Both the position numbers and the translations under genes were made by a program. 11,356 bases of DNA, taken from assembly GCA_036272735.1 (NCBI GenBank), contig DATAYF010000401.1, positions 1 to 11,356 of the forward strand. Direction: 5' to 3'. Positions within the stretch are counted from its first letter, which is position 1, and the number at the start of each line of letters is the position of its first letter. Shown here piece by piece: positions 6,081 through 11,356 of the stretch. Under the pieces are notes generated by a model that saw nothing but the letters and a program-made list of their open reading frames with translations, had not been told where the DNA came from and ran no database searches. This DNA is from DATAYF01 sp036272735. Lineage in GTDB: Bacteria; Chloroflexota; Ktedonobacteria; Ktedonobacterales; Ktedonobacteraceae.

Positions 6081-7709
6081 GTGCAAGGTTTAATGATGGA
6101 TTATCCCCTGACGCTACAGCATGCATTGCAGCGTGCAACACGCATTTTCCCCAAGAAAGAAATTGTCTCGCAGACCGATGGTGAGCCGTTCCGCTATACG
6201 TACAAAGAGTGGGGACAGCGGGTGGCGCAAGTCGCGCACGCGTTGCAGAAATTTGGGATCAGCGGAAGTGATCGTGTGGCATCGTTTGCCTGGAACAACT
6301 ACCGACACCTTGAATTGTATTTCGCGGTCCCCTGCATGGGCGCGGTCCTGCACACCCTCAATATTCGTCTCTTCGCGGACCAGCTTGTCTACATTATTAA
6401 TCAGGCGGAAGATAAAGTGATCTTTGTTGATGGTGACCTGGTGCCCGTGTTGGAGAACGTTGCCGATCAGCTTCCCACGGTCAAACTCTACGTCATCATG
6501 GGTTCCTCGCCGCAGGCGACCGGCAAGCTTCAGCCTTCGATTGATTATGAAGAATTTATTGGTGAGCAGCCAACCACGTACGAATGGCCGCAATTCGATG
6601 AGAATAGAGCGGCGGTCATGTGTTACACCTCTGGAACGACCGGCAACCCGAAAGGCGTGTTATATAGTCATCGTTCTATTTATATGCATTCAATGGGGGT
6701 TGGATCGGCCGATGGCCCTGGCTTATCGGAGCGCGACATCATGCTGCCGATAGTGCCCATGTTCCACGCCAATGCCTGGGGTTTTCCGCACGCAGCCGTC
6801 TTTTCTGGCGCGAAAGTGGTCTTACCGAGCCGTTTTATGGACTCGCTGAGTATTGCCAGGCTGGTTGAGCGTGAGCGGGTGACGGTCGCGGCAGCGGTGC
6901 CGACCGTCTGGATTGGCGTGCTCAACCTGTTGGAGAAAGAACAGATTGATCTTTCGTCGATTCGGGCGATCTATTGCGGCGGTTCGGCGGTTCCCCAGGC
7001 GCTGATCGAGGGATTATACGCCAAGGGGGTCAATATTGTGCATGCCTGGGGCATGACGGAAACGTCGCCACTCGCCTCCGTCAGTCGATTGCGCAGTTAT
7101 CAGGAACAATTGCCAATGGAGGAGCAGTTTCGCGTCAAGGCCAGGCAGGGTACGATGATCCCCGGCGTAGAGTTTCGCGTTGTTGATGTCGAGAGTGGTC
7201 AAGAGGTGCCGTGGGATGACGAGACCTTTGGCGAACTACAGGTGCGTGGCTCCTGGGTTGCACGGGCATACTATAAGGATGATACGTCCTCTGAGAAGTT
7301 CGCGGATGGCTGGTTGCGCACGGGGGATGTCGCGGTGGTCGATGAGGATGGTACGATTCAACTGGTGGATCGCACAAAAGACCTGGTGAAATCGGGCGGA
7401 GAATGGATCTCTTCGGTGGAGCTAGAGGGCTTGATTATGGGCCATCCCAAGGTGTTAGAGGCGTGTGTGATCGGTATTCCGCATCCACAATGGTCGGAGC
7501 GACCATTGGCCTGCGTCGTGCCCAAGAGCGAGTACGAGGGGCAGGTGAGTAAAGAAGAGATTATCGAATTCCTACGGCCTAAAGTTGCGAAGTGGTGGCT
7601 GCCCGATGATGTGGTGTTTATCGAATCGGTGCCCAAGACGAGCGTGGGCAAGTTCGATAAAAAAATCTTGCGCAAGCAATACGAGATGCATCGTGTCACC
7701 GGTGATTAA
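6081..7709 (+). CDS. Fatty-acyl-CoA ligase (AMP-forming, AlkK/FadD-like)
   Basis: A 542-aa member of the ANL adenylating superfamily, expected to activate a medium- or long-chain carboxylic acid to its CoA thioester with ATP. Motifs: the phosphate-binding loop YTSGTTGNPKG (182-192), HAWGMTETSP (about 322-331), the hinge region GWLRTGDVAVVDEDGTIQLV then DRTKDLVKSGGEWIS, and the C-terminal catalytic lysine in TSVGKFDKK (K524). All key residues are present and the length is normal. The N-terminal sequence (YPLTLQHALQRATRIFPKKEIV) resembles AlkK-type medium-chain ligases and relatives; the exact acid cannot be told. GTG 6081 is preferred because GAGGAGGT lies about seven bases upstream. It is divergent from the TetR gene, so a link to acyl-CoA or a related ligand is possible but not shown. 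Confidence 0.93.
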   Translation: MQGLMMDYPLTLQHALQRATRIFPKKEIVSQTDGEPFRYTYKEWGQRVAQVAHALQKFGISGSDRVASFAWNNYRHLELYFAVPCMGAVLHTLNIRLFADQLVYIINQAEDKVIFVDGDLVPVLENVADQLPTVKLYVIMGSSPQATGKLQPSIDYEEFIGEQPTTYEWPQFDENRAAVMCYTSGTTGNPKGVLYSHRSIYMHSMGVGSADGPGLSERDIMLPIVPMFHANAWGFPHAAVFSGAKVVLPSRFMDSLSIARLVERERVTVAAAVPTVWIGVLNLLEKEQIDLSSIRAIYCGGSAVPQALIEGLYAKGVNIVHAWGMTETSPLASVSRLRSYQEQLPMEEQFRVKARQGTMIPGVEFRVVDVESGQEVPWDDETFGELQVRGSWVARAYYKDDTSSEKFADGWLRTGDVAVVDEDGTIQLVDRTKDLVKSGGEWISSVELEGLIMGHPKVLEACVIGIPHPQWSERPLACVVPKSEYEGQVSKEEIIEFLRPKVAKWWLPDDVVFIESVPKTSVGKFDKKILRKQYEMHRVTGD

Positions 7710-7747
7710 AAACTTTTATGAAATATAAGCGGCGTTCAGTATAGAGA

Positions 7748-7879
7748 CCGATTTATCGTGTCCGCCGAACCCTCCCGACCAGCCCACACCGCAGCCGCAT
7801 CGTTCGAGGCGTTGGGTTGGCTGGCCGGTGGGTCACGCACACAGTAAATTGGCGTGTCCACGATAAAATCGGGACCTAC
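7748..7879. repeat. Hairpin element L (MITE-like or structured RNA)
   Basis: A 132-bp unit whose two halves are imperfect inverted copies. The ends are CCGATTTATCGTG (7748-7760) and CACGATAAAATCGG (7859-7872), complementary except for one extra base. Inner arms CCGACCAGCC (7775-7784) and GGCTGGCCGG (7819-7828) pair at 9 of 10 positions, with smaller ACCC/GGGT and CGCC/GGCG pairings around them. A related copy lies at 8115-8280 (element R). No transposase and no clear target-site duplication were seen. Confidence 0.65.
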
Positions 7880-7956
7880 GGGTATTGGAGTATTTAGTTT
7901 GCCAATCCAACCTTTGTGTTGTCAAGCTGACATGCGCGTTTCTGATGCCGCAAATT

Positions 7957-8004
7957 CGTACAGGATTGTTAATGGTTTGACCAAACCATTAACAATCCTG
8001 TACG
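7957..8004. repeat. Perfect 48-bp palindrome (23-bp arms, 2-base centre)
   Basis: The arm at 7957-7979 begins CGTACAGGATTG and ends TGGTTTG; 7982-8004 is its exact reverse complement, around the centre AC (7980-7981). All 23 positions pair. Neither side has a T-run, so it is not an ordinary terminator. As DNA it could extrude a cruciform; as RNA it would form a very stable stem, a possible RNase III substrate. It lies midway between elements L and R. Confidence 0.9.
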
Positions 8005-8016
8005 TGTTCCGGACAC

Positions 8017-8111
8017 ATACACGTGTATCGATGGTTTCCGAAACCATCGACGTCTACGAATATTCGTTGCAATACCGGAAATCATCGATACGCACAATAC
8101 TCGTTGCAATA
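8017..8111. repeat. Run of short palindromes with a degenerate 37-bp tandem repeat
   Basis: Perfect or near-perfect palindromes follow one another: ATACACGTGTAT (8017-8028), TCGATGGTTTC-C-GAAACCATCGA (8028-8050) and ACGAATATTCGT (8056-8067). Segments 8038-8074 and 8075-8111 are both 37 bases long, begin with CCG and end with TCGTTGCAATA; their middles align with small gaps (CATCGA and TACG shared). This looks like a diverged tandem duplication. There are no spacers of uniform length, so it is not a CRISPR array. Confidence 0.6.
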
Positions 8112-8114
8112 TCT

Positions 8115-8280
8115 GTAGGCCCCGATTTGATTGTGGGCACGCGCAATTGATTGCGCACGGGTGGGACCGACCAGCCATCACCGCAGCCATACCGTATATA
8201 CTAAATCTATTAGTAGGGGAAGCCTTCTAGCCCTTAGAGAAGGATACAAAAAGCGGGCATTCCGTGCCCACAATTTTTGG
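8115..8280. repeat. Hairpin element R, related to element L
   Basis: Positions 8115-8142 match the reverse complement of 7852-7879 at 24 of 28 bases without gaps. CCGACCAGCC, two bases, then CACCGCAGCC (8167-8188) repeats exactly the two 10-mers and spacing at 7775-7796 of element L. The far end is less conserved but CGTGCCCACAAT (8263-8274) is an exact reverse complement of 8130-8141. Inside are GCGCAAT-TG-ATTGCGC (8141-8156), TACTAA-ATCTA-TTAGTA (8199-8215) and CCTTCT...AGAAGG (8223-8243). The element ends at the ribosome binding site of the SagB-like gene. Confidence 0.6.
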
Positions 8281-8282
8281 AG
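8255..8282 (+). promoter_or_regulatory. Possible leader hairpin next to the SagB-like ribosome binding site
   Basis: GGGCA-TTCCG-TGCCC (8255-8269) can fold locally, while the same 3' arm, within CGTGCCCACAAT (8263-8274), can instead pair with ATTGTGGGCACG at 8130-8141. The two foldings are mutually exclusive and lie immediately before GGAG (8279-8282), which is seven bases upstream of GTG 8290. This could modulate translation, but no ligand or known riboswitch class is recognised and the transcription start is unknown. Confidence 0.3.
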
Positions 8283-8289
8283 AAAGACA

Positions 8290-9825
8290 GTGGTCAATAG
8301 CGATACGCAAGCCACCTGGGACTACCACAACGGGACAAAGCATCCACATGGAGCGCTGCTTGATACGTCGCACATCTACGTCTCCTCGATGCGGCCTTTG
8401 TTGTTCAAAGTGTACACTGACCTCACGCCCACAATGCTTCCGCTTGACACCACGCCGCGAGGCGTTTCTGCGCCGCAGGCTATCGCGGGAAACGATCTCG
8501 TGGCAGGGACACACCAAAGGCTGGACCTGGAGACACTCACGCGCATTTTTTATTTCTCCGCTGGCATTACGAAGCATATTACCTACCAACCAACAGGCAG
8601 GACCATTCCGTTTCGTGCTGCAGCCTGTACTGGTGCCCTCTTCCATATCGAGTTGTACCTGGTCTGCGGCGACATTGCAGGATTGGAAGCGGGCGTCTAT
8701 CATCTTGATCCACAGGGACCGTCAATTCGCCAGTTGCGCGCGGGCGACTACCGCACGGTGCTGGTTGAAGCGTGTGGGCACGAGCCGAGTGTTGAGCAGG
8801 CACCAGCCACGTTGATTGTCACCGATGTCATCGGACGCAACGCCATCAAATACCAGGCGCGTGAATACCGCCATGCCTTCTGGGATAGCGGGACGATCCT
8901 GGCAAACACCTTGGCGAGCGCGGCAGCACACCAAGTGTCGGCCAGAGTCATCGCTGGCTTCGTAGATGCCACGGTGAGCAGCCTTTTGGATCTCGATCCG
9001 CAACGCGAGCTCGCGCTGGCGCTGGTTCCGATCAGCGCAGAGCCTGGTGCCACCATGCCATCAAGTCCGTCCCTTGCTCCACTGAACCTGGCTGTGCAAC
9101 CGATCACGGAGCATGAGATCGACTTCCCGGCTATTCGAACGATGCACGCGGCGTCCACGCTGTTTGATCCAGATGCAGTGGCTGCATGGCGCGGAACTCC
9201 CCCTCGCCGTCTGTCGTTGCCACCAGCGGGACCACTCATCCCGCTCACTCGTGACATGCTGCCTGGTGATTCTCTTGAGCAGGTCATTGTACGGCGCGGA
9301 TCAACACGCCAGTTCACGCACGAATCACTGACCTTTGAGCAACTTTCGACCGTACTGTACCAATCGCTCCAGGGAGTCCCGACAGACTTTCTCGAACCGC
9401 TGGGCGTGACACTGAACGATGTTTACCTCACCATCCATGCCGTTGATGGGCTGGTGCCCGGAGCGTACGTGCTGCGGCGCGATACCTGGGATCTTGAGTT
9501 GTTACAACCTGGTGACTTCCGCGAAACATCCGGCTATCTGGGGCTTGAGCAGGAGCTGCCATACGATGCCAGCGTGAATATCTTCTTGCTTGCAGACTTG
9601 CACCCGATCCTTGAGCGCTTTGGCAATCGTGGATACCGTGCCGCACAGTTTGACGCCAGCATTTCCGCTGGCCGGATCTATCTGGCGTCCTATGCGCAGC
9701 ACTTCGGCGCGACCGGGTTAACCTTCTACGACGATGCCGTGATCGATTTCTTCTCGCCTCATGCCCACAACAAAGAGGTGATGTTTATGATCGCACTGGG
9801 GCATAAGGCAAGGAGAAGAGGCTGA
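8290..9825 (+). CDS. SagB-like protein with two nitroreductase lobes
   Basis: A 511-aa protein made of two nitroreductase-like lobes. The N-lobe (about 65-275) has the SagB/thiazoline-oxidase look: DLETLTRIFYFSAGIT, PFRAAACTGALFHIELYLV (from 107) and GLEAGVYHLDP. The C-lobe (about 325-508) starts with RRGSTRQF (335-342), a form of the FMN-binding RRSxRxF motif, and has GYRAAQFDASISAGRIYLA (from 448) and a closing MIALG strand. The N-lobe has no RRSxR-like motif. SagB proteins oxidise thiazolines/oxazolines in ribosomal peptides using FMN, but single homologues without YcaO partners occur widely and often have unknown roles; no YcaO gene is in view. GTG 8290 is chosen because GGAG lies seven bases upstream; the frame is open back to 8131, but that part lies within element R. 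It converges on the asparagine-synthetase-like gene. Confidence 0.85.
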   Translation: MVNSDTQATWDYHNGTKHPHGALLDTSHIYVSSMRPLLFKVYTDLTPTMLPLDTTPRGVSAPQAIAGNDLVAGTHQRLDLETLTRIFYFSAGITKHITYQPTGRTIPFRAAACTGALFHIELYLVCGDIAGLEAGVYHLDPQGPSIRQLRAGDYRTVLVEACGHEPSVEQAPATLIVTDVIGRNAIKYQAREYRHAFWDSGTILANTLASAAAHQVSARVIAGFVDATVSSLLDLDPQRELALALVPISAEPGATMPSSPSLAPLNLAVQPITEHEIDFPAIRTMHAASTLFDPDAVAAWRGTPPRRLSLPPAGPLIPLTRDMLPGDSLEQVIVRRGSTRQFTHESLTFEQLSTVLYQSLQGVPTDFLEPLGVTLNDVYLTIHAVDGLVPGAYVLRRDTWDLELLQPGDFRETSGYLGLEQELPYDASVNIFLLADLHPILERFGNRGYRAAQFDASISAGRIYLASYAQHFGATGLTFYDDAVIDFFSPHAHNKEVMFMIALGHKARRRG

Positions 9826-9832
9826 GCCTCTT
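9816..9832. terminator. Hairpin with the SagB-like stop codon in its loop
   Basis: AAGAGGC (9816-9822) and GCCTCTT (9826-9832) form a perfect 7-bp stem around a 3-base loop that is exactly the TGA stop codon (9823-9825). Only a short TTT follows on the plus strand, so termination is uncertain. It could protect the transcript end or act between the convergent genes, 71 bases apart. Nothing else is evident in 9833-9896. Confidence 0.4.
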
Positions 9833-9896
9833 TGTGCAGGGCTTTCTCGTTCTTAGGGTTTGAGTAAGGGAAGACAAGAGACTGATTTGAGACGGC

Positions 9897-11356
9897 TTAC
9901 TGCACGCTTGCTCCGAACAGTTGCGCCAATAATTGGGCCGTAAAAACGAAGATCAGTGCGGGCGGCGCGGCTGGTTGCTCTGCTTGCAGGAGTTCAGCTA
10001 CGGCATGCTCGTCAAATAGGCCCGTGGCACGCAGCGCGGCGGGTGTGAGCGTTGCTTGCAGCAGGTCGGAGTCGTGGTGGTAGAGTGAACCGAGTGGAAG
10101 CTGTAGGGGAAACGTGGTTGGTGGTTGTTCTGGCAGATAATGGCGCACGATGCTGTTGAGGAGGTTACTTTTGGTGAATCCGTTTTCTGGCAGGCGTGTA
10201 AGAGCGTCGAGCACGTGTGGGTGAAGGTAGGGTGAGCGCAGAGCCAGGCGCTCCTGGGTGGCGAGTTGAGAGAACGGCGTCACGAGCGCGTCGGGTAAGC
10301 GCAGGTGGAGGTCGAGGTAGTAGTGGGCTTGTTGTGGATTGGCAAGCTGTGCGGCGTGGCGCGCGAGTTTGCGGGCGTGCAGTGTATCCTCCCAACGTTC
10401 GGCCGTGCCAAGCTGGTGAAGCGTATCCTGGCTCCAGAGCGAGCTTTTCTCCTCGCCGGTTGGCAATTGCTGGCGATAGTGCGCAAGTGTATCCTGCCGC
10501 CATTGTGTCTGCTCGTCGTAGGGCGTCATTGTGGGCAGTAAGACGTGAGCGCCGAGACCGCTGATGGCGCTACGTGCCTGTGTTTCTAGCGCCGTGGTGT
10601 GCAGAAGTTGGTGTACTGCGAGCGCTCGCGTATCGCGGGCGGGTGCTTCGGTACCTGCAATTGTTGCTGCCCAAAAATCGGGCTGGTCCAGGCTGGTAAC
10701 GGCGAGCAGGGGACTGCCGCAAGCGTCAGCAATTCTCTCAATGGCTTGCCAACGTGGGTCAACGTCTGTTGAGCTAAGAGTGGCGATGGTAAACGGAGCT
10801 TCGGCCTGTTGCGTAGCGAGTAGTGCGGTTAAGGCGGAGGCAGGCCCTCCACCGGTCAATGCAACCAACTGATCGTGTGGAGGGAGGAGTGCAGCGGTCG
10901 CGTTGGAAAGCTCGGCGTGTAGCTGCTCTCCGTTCGTGGCTGATGAAAGGTCGGACTGATCCTCGAAATGATAATCGGTTGCCTGATTGAGTACCGTTTT
11001 GGCGCGTTGCCAGCGCAAAATCGATCCGGCGGGTACGATCTGGATGTCTTGGAATGCTGTCCAGGGTGCCGGAATGAAGCCGTAACGTAGCAGCGCGTCG
11101 AGGGCGGCGAGATGCAAGCGGCGCGGGATGCCCAGCGCGAACAGGGCTTTGATTTCGCTAGCGAAAAGTAAATTTCCCTGTGCGGGCCAGTTCTCAATAT
11201 AGTAGAGGGGATGAAACCCTGATAGCGGACGACGATAGACGAGGGTGCGGCGATCTGGCACCCAATCGAGGACGGGCGGCTCGTCGTTGCGGCGCATGGC
11301 ATACGCGGAGTCTGCAAACGTGAGCAGACCGGTCCCTGGCTGTATGGTATGAACGG
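9897..11356 (-). CDS. Asparagine-synthetase-like protein with degenerate ATP site (partial)
   Basis: The minus-strand frame is open from the right edge to TAA at 9899-9897, with at least 484 residues visible; the start lies beyond 11356. The visible end of the glutaminase-type domain (TLVYRRPLSGFHPLYY, LLFASEIKALFALGIPR) and its link (FIPAPWTAFQDIQIVPAGSI) match AsnB proteins, as do C-terminal QERLALRSPYLHPHVLDAL and KSNLLNSIVRHYLP. The pyrophosphatase motif SGGxDSS reads TGGGPAS (10856-10836), with Pro for the Asp and Ala for a Ser. The later SGxGADELFGGY reads SGLGAHVLLPTM, with His-Val for Asp-Glu. Asparagine, lasso or beta-lactam-type amide formation by this domain therefore seems unlikely; a pseudoenzyme or binding role is inferred. 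The glutaminase nucleophile Cys cannot be checked, as it is outside the window. No frameshift or internal stop is seen, so it is probably expressed. Confidence 0.85.
   Translation of the reverse strand, partial: VHTIQPGTGLLTFADSAYAMRRNDEPPVLDWVPDRRTLVYRRPLSGFHPLYYIENWPAQGNLLFASEIKALFALGIPRRLHLAALDALLRYGFIPAPWTAFQDIQIVPAGSILRWQRAKTVLNQATDYHFEDQSDLSSATNGEQLHAELSNATAALLPPHDQLVALTGGGPASALTALLATQQAEAPFTIATLSSTDVDPRWQAIERIADACGSPLLAVTSLDQPDFWAATIAGTEAPARDTRALAVHQLLHTTALETQARSAISGLGAHVLLPTMTPYDEQTQWRQDTLAHYRQQLPTGEEKSSLWSQDTLHQLGTAERWEDTLHARKLARHAAQLANPQQAHYYLDLHLRLPDALVTPFSQLATQERLALRSPYLHPHVLDALTRLPENGFTKSNLLNSIVRHYLPEQPPTTFPLQLPLGSLYHHDSDLLQATLTPAALRATGLFDEHAVAELLQAEQPAAPPALIFVFTAQLLAQLFGASVQ

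Larger units (their letters stand above)
7710..8289. other. 580-bp gene-free region filled with inverted repeats
   Basis: No credible coding sequence was found between the ligase stop and the SagB-like start. A 98-codon open frame (7854-8150, plus) runs straight through the palindromes, lacks a recognisable ribosome binding site and resembles no known family. Contents in order: AT-rich sequence after the ligase (7710-7747), hairpin element L (7748-7879), small inverted repeats such as TGTCA-AGC-TGACA (7920-7932), the long palindrome (7957-8004), the palindrome run and 37-bp tandem repeat (8017-8111), and element R (8115-8280). The region may be a non-autonomous mobile element or a structured RNA. 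Confidence 0.7.

Noticed and set aside
7856..7865. Third TetR operator half-site (GTCCACGATA, 9 of 10 to the operator arm)
   Set aside because: The partner arm at the required 6-base spacing (7840-7849) does not match, and the sequence is explained by the terminal repeat of element L.
8017..8111. CRISPR array
   Set aside because: Only two diverged repeat units are present, directly abutting without unique spacers, and no cas gene is nearby.
7854..8150. 98-codon plus-strand open frame, a candidate small or precursor peptide
   Set aside because: It runs through element L, the 48-bp palindrome and the tandem repeat, has no recognisable ribosome binding site, and its translation mirrors the repeats rather than a protein family.
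8131..8289. 53-codon upstream extension of the SagB-like gene
   Set aside because: The stretch lies within repeat element R and does not resemble the family. GTG 8290 has a well-placed GGAG seven bases upstream and immediately precedes the domain-like sequence.
9897..11356. Lasso peptide cyclase or working asparagine synthetase
   Set aside because: Both depend on the SGGxDS motif, which here reads TGGGPAS, and the Asp-Glu pair of the second motif is also absent.

Overview
The window is a stretch of bacterial chromosome of moderate GC content, most likely from the Chloroflexota and probably Ktedonobacteria-like. This is an inference from gene content: a WD40-type C-terminus, an IdsA-like polyprenyl synthase beside a membrane-tailed zinc-finger protein, a SagB-like protein with two nitroreductase lobes, and many GTG starts. 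No RNA gene was seen and taxonomy could not be checked by search.

Layout. (1) Positions 1-75 hold the last codons of a beta-propeller (WD40-like) protein. A 9-bp hairpin separates it from a convergent minus-strand pair: an AN1-like zinc-finger membrane protein followed by an isoprenyl diphosphate synthase. (2) Divergent from these is a plus-strand folate pair, folP (dihydropteroate synthase) then folC (dihydrofolate/folylpolyglutamate synthase). (3) On the minus strand, 4393-5851 carries a TetR-type repressor followed by a VOC-fold protein and a YciI-like protein. Two nearly identical operators, one overlapping the predicted promoter of the repressor and one that of the VOC gene, make this a self-contained regulon. 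(4) An AlkK-like fatty-acyl-CoA ligase runs divergently from the repressor. (5) Positions 7710-8289 contain no credible gene but are packed with inverted repeats: a perfect 23-bp-arm palindrome, a run of smaller palindromes, a degenerate 37-bp tandem repeat, and two related hairpin elements (L and R). Element R ends next to the ribosome binding site of the following gene. (6) A 511-aa SagB-like protein with two nitroreductase lobes converges on an asparagine-synthetase-like protein that runs off the right edge and has lost the signature residues of its ATP pyrophosphatase site.

The clearest new points are the matched TetR operator pair (5192-5217 and 5883-5908), the palindrome-rich element upstream of the SagB-like gene, and the apparently dead asparagine-synthetase homologue beside it. 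The last two could belong to a peptide-modification or secondary-metabolite locus continuing beyond 11356, but no precursor peptide, YcaO protein or transporter is visible, so that remains speculation.
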